Numbered from the stretch's first letter, positions 7,940 through 16,514 are shown. The stretch: DNA of 55,862 nt from an uncultured Thermoleophilia bacterium (GCA_903927755.1 CAIYOD010000076.1:1-55862), one strand, 5' to 3'. The notes: generated by a model from the letters alone, not told the origin. Program-made: numbers and translations.

Positions 7940-8755
7940 ATGACGACCGTCCAGATCATCGGGATCGCTGTCGCAGCTGTTGCGGTGCTCCTGCTCATCA
8001 TCGCTCTCGTCGTCACGAGGCGGCGCGGCGATGCGCCCGACGACGAGGCGCGTCCTGCCGGCGGCTCCTTCCTCGACGGGGCTCCGCAGGACACGTTCTC
8101 GGTGCTCGGCAAGGCCGAGCAGCCCGTGGAGGACATCACGATCGACCCGGCGATGGAGCGCGCGGCCGCGGCCCAGCGCGCCGCCGCCGCGACCGCCGAG
8201 CGCGTCCCGGAACGGGCTCCTCAGCCCGGAGGCCTCGGACTGGACTGGGGCCCGGACCTCAGCGTGCGCACAAGTGACCTGCGTGACGAGCGGGCGGAAC
8301 CGGCGCGTCGCGACGAAGACGAGGCGGAGATCACGGGTGAGCTGCGGCCGGACGAGACGGCGCTGCTCCCCCCCGAAGACGCACCCCCGGCCCCCGAGGG
8401 GGAGAGCGGCGACCAGGTGGCCGCCACGCAGCCCGCGCGGCCCGCTGAGGGCGGGCACGCCGCCGGCGATGTGGCGGCACAGGAGTCCGGCACAGGCGGT
8501 CGCCTGGTGCCGCTCTCGGACATCATCGTCACCACGAGCAGCAAGATGGTCGACCTGGACGATCCCGACGTGCGGCGCATGCTCACCGAGCTGGTGACGT
8601 TCGAGATCGACCAGGCGGCCGACTTCCGCAAGAGGGGTCAGACCATCGACGCCGTGCTGCAGCTCACGGAGGCCGAGAAGGTCTCGCGGGCGCTCGGCAT
8701 GAACGAATCGGCGCAGCGGATCCGGGCGATGATGGACGAGATCCGCAGCGAGTAG
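7940..8755 (+). CDS. Single-pass membrane protein of unknown function
   Basis: I do not recognise this 271-residue protein. It has one N-terminal membrane helix (about residues 7-27) followed by RRRG, so most of the protein is probably cytoplasmic. Residues 40-190 are disordered in character, rich in Ala, Pro, Glu and Asp. The last 80 residues look folded and helical: 'VPLSDIIVTTSSKMVDLDDPDVRRML' then 'FRKRGQTIDAVLQLTEAEKVSRALG', ending in a charged helix. Its start is divergent from rlmN, and no ribosome site precedes the ATG. Confidence 0.75.
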   Translation: MTTVQIIGIAVAAVAVLLLIIALVVTRRRGDAPDDEARPAGGSFLDGAPQDTFSVLGKAEQPVEDITIDPAMERAAAAQRAAAATAERVPERAPQPGGLGLDWGPDLSVRTSDLRDERAEPARRDEDEAEITGELRPDETALLPPEDAPPAPEGESGDQVAATQPARPAEGGHAAGDVAAQESGTGGRLVPLSDIIVTTSSKMVDLDDPDVRRMLTELVTFEIDQAADFRKRGQTIDAVLQLTEAEKVSRALGMNESAQRIRAMMDEIRSE

Positions 8756-8783
8756 CCGCTCCCTCCGCCGGCGAGGCGTCTCG

Positions 8784-10148
8784 CTAGTTCGTCAGGCTCT
8801 GAAGAGGCGCGGGTATGCGCCCGCCCCTCCGCACGAACGCGCTGTTGCCGGCGGTGCTCACCTTCATGACCGGCCCCTCGCCGAAGAGCCCGCCCAGGGT
8901 GACCCACTCCCCGACCTGCTTGCCGGCCGCCGGGATGAGGCGGGCACCGGTGGTCTTGGAGTTGATCATGCCGATGGCCATGACGTCGGCGATGGTGCCG
9001 GCGAGCGCGTCGCGTGAGGTGTCGCCGGGCACGACGATCATGTCGAGGCCCAGAGAGCACACGGCGGTCATCGCCTCGAGCTTCTCGATGGACAGGTTGC
9101 CCTCGGCGGCGGCCCTCGCCATCGCGCCGTCCTCGCTCACCGGGATGAAGGCGCCGGAGAGGCCGCCGGTGGACGACGTGGCCATCGTGCCGCCCTTCTT
9201 GACGGCGTCGTTGAGCATCGCGAGCGCGGCGGTCGTGCCGGGAGCGCCAACCGCCTCCAGGCCCATGCTCTCGAGGATCTCGGCGATGGAGTCGCCCACG
9301 GCCGGCGTCGGCGCCAGCGAAAGGTCGATGATGCCGAGCTCGGCGCCCAGCAGCTGCGAGGCCTCCTGGGCGATCAGCTCGCCGACGCGCGTGATCTTGA
9401 AGGTCGTGCGCTTGATGAGGTCGGCGAGCTCGATGAACGAAGCGTCCGGGTTGGCGGCGACGACGTTGCGCACGACGCCCGGGCCGGAGATGGCGACGTT
9501 GATGCTGCACTCCGCCTCCCCGCTGCCGTGCATCGCGCCGGCCATGAAGGGGTTGTCCTCCGGCGCGTTGCAGAAGATGACGATCTTGGCGCAGCCGATG
9601 GAGTCGTGTTCGGCGGTGCGCTTGCTCACCGCGAGCAGCACGTCTGCCATGCGCAGCACGGCGTCCATGTTGATGCCGGCGCGCGTGGACGCGACATTGA
9701 CGGACGAGCACACCCGGTTGGTGCTGCCGATGGCGTCGGGGATCGCCTCGATGAGCGCGGTGTCACTGCGCGTGAAGCCCTTCTGGACGAGCGCGCTGAA
9801 ACCGCCGAGGAAGTCGATCCCGACCTCGTCGGCGGCCGCGTCGAGCGCGTGCGCCACCTCGAGGTAGGCCTCCGGATCGTCGCTGCCGACGACACCGGCG
9901 ATCGGCGTCACCGAGACGCGCCGGTTCACGATCGGCACGCCATACTTCTCCTGCAGTTCGGCGGCGACCTCGACCAGCCGGCCGGCGCGGCGCACGATCT
10001 TGGCGTGGATGCGCTCGGCCGTACGCCGCGGCTCACCCGCGGCGCAGTCGACCAGCGAGATACCCATGGTGACGGCCCGGACGTCGAGGTTCTCGGACCG
10101 GATCATGCTCACGGTCTCGAGGATCTCCTGGGCGGTGATGAAGACCAC
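8784..10148 (-). CDS. PFL family protein (UPF0210/DUF711)
   Basis: The 454-residue protein has the family opening 'EILETVSMIRSENLDVRAVTMGISL' and later 'VYNRRVSVTPI'-like and 'GGFSALVQKGFT' stretches, 'GINMDAVLRMADVL' and 'MINSKTTGARLIPA'. This is the conserved UPF0210 family (annotated PFL family because of a fold related to pyruvate-formate lyase); its reaction is not established. It is almost always next to a short ACT-domain gene, as here, 11 bases downstream of it, so the two form an operon. Confidence 0.9.
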   Translation of the reverse strand: MVFITAQEILETVSMIRSENLDVRAVTMGISLVDCAAGEPRRTAERIHAKIVRRAGRLVEVAAELQEKYGVPIVNRRVSVTPIAGVVGSDDPEAYLEVAHALDAAADEVGIDFLGGFSALVQKGFTRSDTALIEAIPDAIGSTNRVCSSVNVASTRAGINMDAVLRMADVLLAVSKRTAEHDSIGCAKIVIFCNAPEDNPFMAGAMHGSGEAECSINVAISGPGVVRNVVAANPDASFIELADLIKRTTFKITRVGELIAQEASQLLGAELGIIDLSLAPTPAVGDSIAEILESMGLEAVGAPGTTAALAMLNDAVKKGGTMATSSTGGLSGAFIPVSEDGAMARAAAEGNLSIEKLEAMTAVCSLGLDMIVVPGDTSRDALAGTIADVMAIGMINSKTTGARLIPAAGKQVGEWVTLGGLFGEGPVMKVSTAGNSAFVRRGGRIPAPLQSLTN

Positions 10149-10159
10149 AGCCGCCCCCG

Positions 10160-10435
10160 CTAGACGCGGTGCATGAACTTGAAGATATTCTCGTGCTGCA
10201 CGCTGATCTGCAGCCCGATCCGGTCGCCCGTGACCTCCAGCGCGTCCTTGAGCTCCGCGATGGTGGTCTCCCCCTGGTCGAACGAGACGAACATGATCAT
10301 CGTGAACATGCCGTTGGCGACCGTCTGACTCACGTCGTCGACGTTGGCGTTCTGCTCGGCGATGGTCGTCGCGACCTGGGCGAGCAGGCCGTGGCTGTCC
10401 GGGCCGAGAGCTGTGACGATGACCGTTGTACGCAT
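10160..10435 (-). CDS. ACT domain protein (UPF0237)
   Basis: The 91-residue product is a single ACT domain, beginning 'TVIVTALGPDSHGLLAQVATTIAEQNANVDDVSQTV', where GPDSHGLLA is the ligand-binding turn. ACT domains bind amino acids and regulate metabolic enzymes. It is the first gene of the operon with the UPF0210 gene, so it may regulate that protein (inference). A TATACT hexamer of the symmetric promoter at 10476-10487 reads in this direction. Confidence 0.92.
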   Translation of the reverse strand: MRTTVIVTALGPDSHGLLAQVATTIAEQNANVDDVSQTVANGMFTMIMFVSFDQGETTIAELKDALEVTGDRIGLQISVQHENIFKFMHRV

Positions 10436-10475
10436 CGGAGACGTCCCTGGGAAGAGGGTGGGCGGGAGCAGGCGG

Positions 10476-10487
10476 CTAGTATACTAG
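10476..10487. promoter_or_regulatory. Symmetric -10 element for divergent genes
   Basis: The 12-base perfect palindrome CTAGTATACTAG contains TATACT on both strands (plus 10480-10485, minus 10483-10478). It lies between the divergent ACT gene and the PAP2 gene. Read rightward it predicts transcription from about 10492, only eight bases before the PAP2 ATG. Read leftward it gives a leader of about 36 bases for the ACT gene. It could also be an operator. Confidence 0.5.
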
Positions 10488-10499
10488 ACGCCGATTCCC

Positions 10500-11072
10500 A
10501 TGCCCTCCGTCCCCGGCTCCACAGACGCCGTGCCGCCATCCTCCGGCCGCCTTGATCGCCTCGACCGCGCCCTGTCGCGCCGGGCTGCTGTCGACTGGCC
10601 GCACCCGCGCTGGTTCACGCTGCCGCTCGGGGGGCTCTCCCTCTCCGCGAACTACGGGGTGCTGTGGTACGTCCTCTGTCTTGTACCTTGGCTCTTCGGC
10701 GCCGCCGATCCGCTGTGGAAGGCGTTGTATGTGGCGGCGCCGGTCACACTCGTGGAGATGACCGGATTCGTGATCAAGCACTTCGTGGGCCGTGCGCGGC
10801 CGCCAGTCGCCGACCCCACCCAGCCGGAGCAGATCCCGCTGCCGCTGAGCAAGTCGTTCCCGTCCTCGCACGCGAGCATGGCGGTGGTCGGGACGTTCAC
10901 GCTCGGCATGCTCTACCCGCAGTGGATCCCGGCGCTCGTCGCCCTGGTCCTGGTGCTGTGCTTCAGCCGTGTGTACCTCGGCGTGCACTACCTGGGCGAC
11001 GTGCTCGGCGGCCTCGCCTACGGCCTGGTGTTCGGCGCCGCCTGGGTCCTCCTCGTCCCGGCGCCGGTGTGA
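10500..11072 (+). CDS. PAP2-family phosphatase, membrane protein
   Basis: The 190-residue membrane protein shows the PAP2 phosphatase motifs in order: 'KHFVGRARPP' (KxxxxxxRP), 'SKSFPSSHAS' (PSGH-like, here PSSH) and 'SRVYLGVHYLGDVLGG' (SRxxxxxHxxxD). Four or five hydrophobic segments are visible. The family removes phosphate from lipids such as phosphatidic acid or undecaprenyl pyrophosphate at the membrane surface; the substrate here is unknown. There is no ribosome site, consistent with a near-leaderless message. It is followed after one base by the M28 peptidase gene. Confidence 0.9.
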   Translation: MPSVPGSTDAVPPSSGRLDRLDRALSRRAAVDWPHPRWFTLPLGGLSLSANYGVLWYVLCLVPWLFGAADPLWKALYVAAPVTLVEMTGFVIKHFVGRARPPVADPTQPEQIPLPLSKSFPSSHASMAVVGTFTLGMLYPQWIPALVALVLVLCFSRVYLGVHYLGDVLGGLAYGLVFGAAWVLLVPAPV

Positions 11073-11073
11073 C

Positions 11074-12087
11074 GTGAGCGCCCTGGGCACACGCGGCGGC
11101 CAGCTCGCCGTCGTCGGCGCCGCCGTCCTCGTCCTCGTCGTCGGCCTCGCCGCGGCCGGCGCGTTCAACGGCTGCTCCGGCACCACCGCCAAGGTGGGAC
11201 GGCCGTCGGCCGCCGTGTCCTCTTCTCCGCACGGCGGCGTCGCCTACGCCACGGCCAAGGTCCTGGCGCGCAGCGTCGGCAAGCGGCCCGCCGACACCTG
11301 GGGCGAGATCCACGCGCGCGAGTTCATCAGTGGCGCGTTCCAGCAGTACGGCTATTTCCCGCGCACCGACGAGTTCATCGCGAGCTCGGGCGGGCGCCGC
11401 ATCCACTCGGCCAACGTCGTCGCCCTCAAAGAAGGCGACTCGGGCAGGCGTCTCATCGTCGGCGCACACTACGACTCCGTCGCGGTCGGCGAAGGCTACC
11501 TCGACAACGCCACCGGAGTGGGCCTGCTGCTCGAGGTCGCCGGCCGCATCAAGAACGTGCCGACGCCGTACACCATCGTCTTCGTGGCGTTCGGAGCCGA
11601 GGAGGACGGCCAGCTCGGCGCCCAGTACTTCCTGCGCGGCATGAGCGACGTGGAACGGCGCGCGACCATCGGCATGATCGACCTCGACGCGCCGGCCGGC
11701 GGAGACGACCTTTCCGTCGCAAGCCGCTTCGGCGGCCCCACGTGGCTGCGCGACGACGCGATCAGCGCCGCCGACTCCCTCGGCGTCCCGCTGGTCACGA
11801 GCCCGGAGGCGCCCGGCCGTCCGGCCGGCACGGTCGCGGCGCCGGCCGACGACCTCCCGTTCGCCAACGCCGACATGGCCACGGCGATCTTCAGCGCCGT
11901 GTCCTGGGAGGCGAGCAAGGGTCGCAGCGTGGCCGAGACCGCCTCGGGGCCGCCCATCTGGCATACTCCGCGCGACACCGTCGCCTACGTCGACAAGAAG
12001 TACCCGGGGAGAGTCCGGCAACAGCTGCGACAGATGTCCCTCCTCCTCGAGACCCTGCTCACCAGCAAACTGGGAAGGCGCCCGTGA
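11074..12087 (+). CDS. M28-family zinc aminopeptidase, membrane anchored or secreted
   Basis: From GTG 11074 the 337-residue product has an N-terminal hydrophobic helix, then an M28 catalytic domain. The metal ligands of the family can be recognised: 'GAHYDSV' (H-x-D), 'GYLDNATG' (D), 'FGAEEDG' (catalytic and ligand Glu), 'MIDLDAPAG' (D) and 'IWHTPRDT' (H). A cysteine near residue 30 (NGCSG) is not a canonical lipobox. Enzymes of this type remove N-terminal residues from peptides using two zinc ions. The stop overlaps the ychF start by four bases. A longer frame from 10969 runs inside the PAP2 gene and is not used. Confidence 0.87.
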   Translation: MSALGTRGGQLAVVGAAVLVLVVGLAAAGAFNGCSGTTAKVGRPSAAVSSSPHGGVAYATAKVLARSVGKRPADTWGEIHAREFISGAFQQYGYFPRTDEFIASSGGRRIHSANVVALKEGDSGRRLIVGAHYDSVAVGEGYLDNATGVGLLLEVAGRIKNVPTPYTIVFVAFGAEEDGQLGAQYFLRGMSDVERRATIGMIDLDAPAGGDDLSVASRFGGPTWLRDDAISAADSLGVPLVTSPEAPGRPAGTVAAPADDLPFANADMATAIFSAVSWEASKGRSVAETASGPPIWHTPRDTVAYVDKKYPGRVRQQLRQMSLLLETLLTSKLGRRP

Positions 12088-13184
12088 AGCTCGGCATCGT
12101 CGGTCTGCCCAACGTCGGCAAGACCACCCTGTTCAACGCGCTGACTCACGCGCAGGCCGCCGCGACCGCGTATGCGTTCACCTCGGCCGAGTCCAACCTC
12201 GGCGTGGTGGCCGTGCCGGATCCGCGGCTCGACCGGCTGGACGAGGTGCTCGAGACGCCCAAGAAGGTCAACGCGACCATCGACGTGGTGGACATCGCCG
12301 GGCTGGCCGAGGGCGCGAGCCGCGGCGAGGGCCTCGGCAACCGGTTCCTCGCCGACATCCGCGGTGTGGACGCCGTGGCGCACGTGATCCGCGTCTTCGA
12401 GAACCCCGAGGTCGCGCACGTCCGCCCCACCCTCGACCCACGCGCCGACGTCGATCTCGTGGAGACGGAGCTCGTGCTCAGCGACGTAGAGCTGGTGGAG
12501 CGCCGCCTGGACAAGACCCGCAAGACGGCGCGCAGCGGCGACAGGGCGGCGAAGCACGAGCTCGAGGTCCTCGAGGCGCTGAACGTGGAGTTGCTCGACG
12601 GCAAGCTGGCGAAGCGCATCGAGCGCGCGGCCGGCGACGAGGCTCTGTTCCGCGAGCTCGCGCTCGTGAGCGACCGGCCGGTGCTGTTCGTCCTGAACAC
12701 CGACGACGACCAGAGCGCCGCGGCCGCGCTGCAGCAGCACGCGGACTTCGTGAAGTGGGCGCGCGACCGGGGCGACCAGGTGGTCGCCGTCGCCGCGCGC
12801 CTCGAGGCCGAGCTCGCCGATCTCGAGCCCGAGGAGGCGGCCGAGTTCCGCGCCGAGCTCGGCGCCGACGACGCCGGCACGCTCGACGTCGTCCTGCGCG
12901 CCGCCTACGAGGTGCTCGGCTATATCACCTTCTTCACCGGCGACTTCCGCAGCAGCGAGTCGCGCGCCTGGCAGCTGCCCCGGGGCTGGACCGCCAAGCA
13001 GGCCGCCGGCCGCATCCACAGCGACATCGAGCATGGCTTCGTGCGCGCTCAGGTCGTGAACATCGACGACCTCATCGAGCTGAAGTCGTTCCACGCCGCG
13101 CGCGAGAAGGCGCTGCTGCGCACCGAGGGCAAGGAGTACGTCGTCCAGGACGGCGACGTGATCAACTTCATGCACACGGGCTGA
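12084..13184 (+). CDS. ychF: YchF/OLA1-type ribosome-binding ATPase
   Basis: From GTG 12084 the 366-residue protein begins 'KLGIVGLPNVGKTTLFNALT' (P-loop GLPNVGKT), has the switch region 'VDIAGLAEGASRGEGLGN' and ends with the TGS domain 'TEGKEYVVQDGDVINFMHTG'. The G4 position reads NTDD, which differs from the NKxD of GTPases and fits the ATP preference of YchF. YchF binds ribosomes and affects start-codon selection and stress responses. A GTGA overlap couples it to the peptidase gene upstream. Confidence 0.95.
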   Translation: MKLGIVGLPNVGKTTLFNALTHAQAAATAYAFTSAESNLGVVAVPDPRLDRLDEVLETPKKVNATIDVVDIAGLAEGASRGEGLGNRFLADIRGVDAVAHVIRVFENPEVAHVRPTLDPRADVDLVETELVLSDVELVERRLDKTRKTARSGDRAAKHELEVLEALNVELLDGKLAKRIERAAGDEALFRELALVSDRPVLFVLNTDDDQSAAAALQQHADFVKWARDRGDQVVAVAARLEAELADLEPEEAAEFRAELGADDAGTLDVVLRAAYEVLGYITFFTGDFRSSESRAWQLPRGWTAKQAAGRIHSDIEHGFVRAQVVNIDDLIELKSFHAAREKALLRTEGKEYVVQDGDVINFMHTG

Positions 13185-13216
13185 GCCCGGCCTCCGGTCG
13201 AGCGAGGACGCAGGAG

Positions 13217-13254
13217 TAGAATCCGAGCGGTCTGTCCGAGGAGGATCAGGGATC
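13217..13254 (+). promoter_or_regulatory. -10 element and strong ribosome site before the sensor kinase, with possible ATC start
   Basis: TAGAAT at 13217-13222 resembles a -10 hexamer. A near-perfect ribosome site, GAGGAGGA, lies at 13238-13245. At ideal distance from it (seven bases after GGAGG) is ATC at 13252, in frame with the kinase, while the first ATG/GTG/TTG in frame is GTG at 13303, 58 bases away. No convincing -35 is visible. Confidence 0.45.
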
Positions 13255-13302
13255 ACCGCCCGCCTGACAAACGTTCTTGCACGGCACGGGTACATCACGG
13301 CC

Positions 13303-14787
13303 GTGGTGGCCGTCGCGCTCTCCACGGCGCTCTTCCTGCTTGGGCGTGGCGCCTTCGCCAAGGGCCAGTGGGCCCTCCTCTACCTGCTCGTCGTGCTGCT
13401 GGTCGCGAGCGTCGCGGGCGCCGTCCCGGCGGTCGTCGCCGCCGTGCTCGCCTTCTTCGCCTGGAACTTCTTCTTCCTGCCGCCGTACCACACGCTGGCC
13501 GTACACGCCGCCGAGGACTGGCTCTCCCTCGTCGCCTTCCTGATCGTGAGCGTGATCGTCGGGCTCCAGGCGGGACGGATGCGAGAGCGCGAGGCTCGGG
13601 CGCTGGCGCGCGAGCGCGAGACCGCGGCGCTCAACCGGCTCAGCGCCGCCGTGGTCTCGTCGACGTCCACTGAAGAAGTGGCGCGGACCTGTCTCGCCGA
13701 AGCGGTCGAGGTGCTCGACGCGGACGTGGCGACTCTCTTCGTCCTGGACGGGGAGGAGCTGCGCTCCTATCGCGAGGGGCGCCCTCACGACGACGAGGAG
13801 CCGGAGGCGGCGCGCGCGAGAGAGGCCATCCTCCGCGCCGGCCGCGTGCCCTCGTCGGCCGCCGGGGAGGAGGCGTGGGCCGGTGATGACGGAGGGCTGA
13901 GCGTCCCGGTGCACAGCCCCTCCGGGGTCGTCGGCCTGCTGACCGTCGCCCCGCGCCCCGAAGGGCGCGCCTACTCCGCGTCGGAGGCGCGCCTGATCAC
14001 GTCACTCGCCAACCTCGTCGGCGCGTTCCTCGAGCGCGAGCGCCTTCAGGAGCAAGCCTCCCTCGCGGCGGCCGAGCGCGAGGCCGACCGGCTCAAGTCC
14101 ACTCTGCTTTCGTCGGTGTCGCATGAGCTGAAGACCCCACTCGCCGCGCTCACCGCGACGGTGAGCAACCTGCTGGAGTCGGACGTGGACTGGGACGAGA
14201 AGAGCGTCCGCGACGAGCTCCGCGCCATCGTCGGAGACGTCGCGCGCCTGAACAACAGTATCGGCGCCCTCCTCGACCTCTCCCGGCTGGAGGCGCACGC
14301 CTGGGAGCCCCGGCGCGAGCTGTACGATCTCGGCGACATCATCGCTGCCGGCATCGACACGCTGCCCGCCCACCTCCGCAGCCGCGTCGTCATCGACCTC
14401 GCGGACGAGACCCCCATCGTGGAGGTCGACTTCGTCCAGTGGACGCGCGTCATCCAGAACCTCCTCGAGAACGCCTTCCTGTACGCGGGCGACGGCATCG
14501 TGACGATCGGGGCGCAGGGATGGAACGACGGGGTGCGGCTCTGGGTCGAGGACCACGGCCCGGGGATCCCGGCCAGCGAACACGAGGCCGTGTTCGAGAA
14601 GTTCTACCGGGGCCGGAGCAGCGGCGGCCGGGCGCCGTCCGGCACGGGGCTCGGCCTCGCCATCGCACGCGAGATCGTGCGCAGCCACGGAGGATGGATC
14701 CGCGTGGAGGACGCGAGCCCGAGCGGCGCCAGATTCGTCATCGCGCTGTCCTCGCACGATGACGAACCCCTTCAGGAGGCGACATGA
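13303..14787 (+). CDS. Sensor histidine kinase, KdpD C-terminal type (DUF4118-GAF-HisKA-HATPase)
   Basis: The product (494 residues from GTG 13303, 511 if ATC 13252 is the start) has four membrane helices of the DUF4118 type ('WNFFFLPPYHTLAVHA' between helices 3 and 4), a GAF domain (about residues 120-250), HisKA with the phospho-acceptor in 'SSVSHELKTPLAAL', and HATPase_c with 'NLLENAF', 'DHGPGIP' and 'GTGLGLAIAREIV'. This is the C-terminal half of KdpD; the N-terminal KdpD and Usp domains are absent, and no kdpFABC genes are near. The signal may therefore be something other than potassium. The stop overlaps the response-regulator start. The GTG at 13303 would cut into the first membrane helix. 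Confidence 0.9.
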   Translation: MVAVALSTALFLLGRGAFAKGQWALLYLLVVLLVASVAGAVPAVVAAVLAFFAWNFFFLPPYHTLAVHAAEDWLSLVAFLIVSVIVGLQAGRMREREARALARERETAALNRLSAAVVSSTSTEEVARTCLAEAVEVLDADVATLFVLDGEELRSYREGRPHDDEEPEAARAREAILRAGRVPSSAAGEEAWAGDDGGLSVPVHSPSGVVGLLTVAPRPEGRAYSASEARLITSLANLVGAFLERERLQEQASLAAAEREADRLKSTLLSSVSHELKTPLAALTATVSNLLESDVDWDEKSVRDELRAIVGDVARLNNSIGALLDLSRLEAHAWEPRRELYDLGDIIAAGIDTLPAHLRSRVVIDLADETPIVEVDFVQWTRVIQNLLENAFLYAGDGIVTIGAQGWNDGVRLWVEDHGPGIPASEHEAVFEKFYRGRSSGGRAPSGTGLGLAIAREIVRSHGGWIRVEDASPSGARFVIALSSHDDEPLQEAT

Positions 14788-15497
14788 GCATTGCCCAGCG
14801 GCCGACGCGGATCCTGGTGGTCGACGACGAAGAGCAGATCCGCCGCGCGCTTCGCTCCATCCTCTCGTCGCGCGGCTACGTCCTCGAGATGGCGGCGACC
14901 GGTGAGGAGGCTCTCCTCAAGGCGATCGACGCGCCGCCCGACCTCGTGGTCCTGGACCTCATGCTGCCCGACCGGAGCGGCATCGAGGTGTGCCGGGAGC
15001 TGCGGACCTGGATGACGGCGCCGATCCTCATCCTCTCCGTGAAGGCGAACGAAGCCGACAAGATCCTGGCGCTCGACGAGGGCGCCGACGACTACCTCAC
15101 CAAGCCCTTCTCGGCAGGGGAGTTGCTGGCCAGGATCAGGGCGCTGCTGCGACGAGCCGCCGCGCTCACGTCGCCTCCTCCCGTGGTGACGGCGGGGGAG
15201 CTCGAGGTGGACATCGCCCGCCGGCTCGTGCGACGGGCGGGTGAAGAGGTGGCGCTCACGCCGACGGAGTTCGACATCCTCGCCTGCCTCGCCCGGAACG
15301 CGGACCTCGTGGTGACGCAGAAGATGATCCTGCGGGAGGTGTGGGGTCCCGAGTGGGCTGAGGACGCGCAGACGCTTCGCGTTCATGTGAGCAACCTGCG
15401 CAAGAAGCTGGGCCGCTCCTCCGACGGCATGCAGTACATCGTGACCGAGCCCGGCGTCGGATTCAGATTGACGGTCCCGCCGTCGCCGGCCGGCTGA
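14784..15497 (+). CDS. OmpR/KdpE-family response regulator
   Basis: The 237-residue protein has a receiver domain ('RILVVDDEEQIRRAL', phospho-acceptor Asp in 'LVVLDLMLPD', Lys in 'YLTKPFS') and an OmpR winged-helix domain ('VALTPTEFDILACLARNADLVVT', 'LRVHVSNLRKKLG'). It should be phosphorylated by the upstream kinase and bind DNA. An AGGAGG site at 14774-14779 precedes ATG 14784, which overlaps the kinase stop. Sequence is closest by eye to KdpE. Confidence 0.95.
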   Translation: MSIAQRPTRILVVDDEEQIRRALRSILSSRGYVLEMAATGEEALLKAIDAPPDLVVLDLMLPDRSGIEVCRELRTWMTAPILILSVKANEADKILALDEGADDYLTKPFSAGELLARIRALLRRAAALTSPPPVVTAGELEVDIARRLVRRAGEEVALTPTEFDILACLARNADLVVTQKMILREVWGPEWAEDAQTLRVHVSNLRKKLGRSSDGMQYIVTEPGVGFRLTVPPSPAG

Positions 15498-15622
15498 CGC
15501 ATCTGCCGGTCTTCACGACATCTTTATGGTGAGCCCCTCCGGCTGCACGCGGACTTAACGACCTCCTCTCTATTCTCCCCCTTGGAGACGTCTGCCCAGG
15601 ACGTCGCATGCGGAGGCGTGAG

Positions 15623-15925
15623 ATGTTCCTGCTGCAAGATATGGTGATGGAGCTCGCAGTCGTCGCCGTCGTGCTCGCCGTCGTGCTGCTGTCCGTCGCC
15701 GTCCTCGCGACGACCTGCCGGGAGAGTCTCGAGCGGCGCCGTGCGCACGCCGGCAGAGCACGTCTTCGCCGGCGCGTCTGGCGCGACTACGCGGCAGCGT
15801 GCGCGCCGGCCGAGGCGCTGACCCCGGCGCCGGCCCCGGTCGTTGCCGGGCCGGTCGCGGAGGTGCCCGTGCGCGCCGGACGCGACCGCAGAGCGGGTCT
15901 CACGGCCGGCGCCGCCACGGCGTGA
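15623..15925 (+). CDS. Small membrane protein, unknown
   Basis: The 100-residue product has one N-terminal membrane helix (about residues 9-32, Val/Leu/Ala-rich) followed by a positively charged stretch 'RRRAHAGRARLRRRVWRDY' and an Ala/Pro-rich tail. The ATG at 15623 is preferred because GGAGG lies six bases upstream (15612-15616); an ATG at 15608 lacks such a site. It follows the kdpDE-like pair by 125 bases and could be regulated by it. I know no family for it. Confidence 0.55.
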   Translation: MFLLQDMVMELAVVAVVLAVVLLSVAVLATTCRESLERRRAHAGRARLRRRVWRDYAAACAPAEALTPAPAPVVAGPVAEVPVRAGRDRRAGLTAGAATA

Positions 15926-15926
15926 C

Positions 15927-15943
15927 CGCCGCCAGGGGCGGCG
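15927..15943. terminator. Hairpin between convergent genes
   Basis: A 7-bp stem (CGCCGCC / GGCGGCG) with a three-base loop lies immediately after the small membrane protein stop and before the stop of the minus-strand DUF3221-like gene. It may serve both directions. No T-run is seen. Confidence 0.4.
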
Positions 15944-15955
15944 CGACCGCGCCCG

Positions 15956-16381
15956 TCACTCCAGGGGCGTGAGGATCTCGACGTCGCCCGCCGTGGCCTG
16001 GACCGGGTACGACTCGGCGACCGGGCCGGAGAACCGCACGGCGACGCGCAGGCCCTCGGCGAGATCGTCGATCGTCAATTCCGTCCTGTCCTCGCCGGCC
16101 GGCGCCCAGATGGTGGTCTCCCCCGTCACGCGCACCCAGGCGCGGTCGACGGAGCTCCTGACGTCGGGGTCGGCGACCACCAGGAAGCTCGCCGTTTGTG
16201 CGTCGGAACCAGGCGTGAGGTCGCTGACGACACCGGTGATGTCGGCAGCGCCGGATGGCGGGGCGGAGGGCGACGGCGAAGCCGGCTGAGCTGTCGTCGC
16301 ACCCCCGCAACCGCCGACGACGGCTGCCCCGAGCACCGCGAGGACGGCCAGAGCCGTCAGCGCTCGAGTCGTGTGTCTCAT
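15956..16381 (-). CDS. DUF3221-like lipoprotein
   Basis: From ATG 16381, preceded by GGGGAGG seven bases upstream, the 141-residue product has a lipoprotein signal ending in VVGGC (cysteine near residue 24), a Ser/Pro linker and a small beta domain. 'ITGVVSDLTPG', 'AWVRVTGETTIW', 'GLRVAVRFSGPVAESYPVQATAGDVEIL' matches the pattern of DUF3221 proteins such as YobA, notably the ESYPxQ signature. Function of the family is not known; it would be attached to the outer face of the membrane. A longer frame to 16699 overlaps the divergent acetyltransferase and is not supported. Confidence 0.78.
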   Translation of the reverse strand: MRHTTRALTALAVLAVLGAAVVGGCGGATTAQPASPSPSAPPSGAADITGVVSDLTPGSDAQTASFLVVADPDVRSSVDRAWVRVTGETTIWAPAGEDRTELTIDDLAEGLRVAVRFSGPVAESYPVQATAGDVEILTPLE

Positions 16382-16514
16382 GAGCACACCTCCCCCCGGC
16401 GCCGAGGTCGGCGCCGTCGTCTGCACGCGGAGACGCGCGGGCGGGGGCCCGCGTTCGCGACTGCCGCCGGGCGCACGTGCCCGGCGGTACAATCGCGGAC
16501 ATCCCCCGCCGCCC

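Noticed and set aside
8638..9711. 357-residue open frame on the minus strand
   Set aside because: It is a shifted frame of the UPF0210 gene with His/Arg-rich composition.
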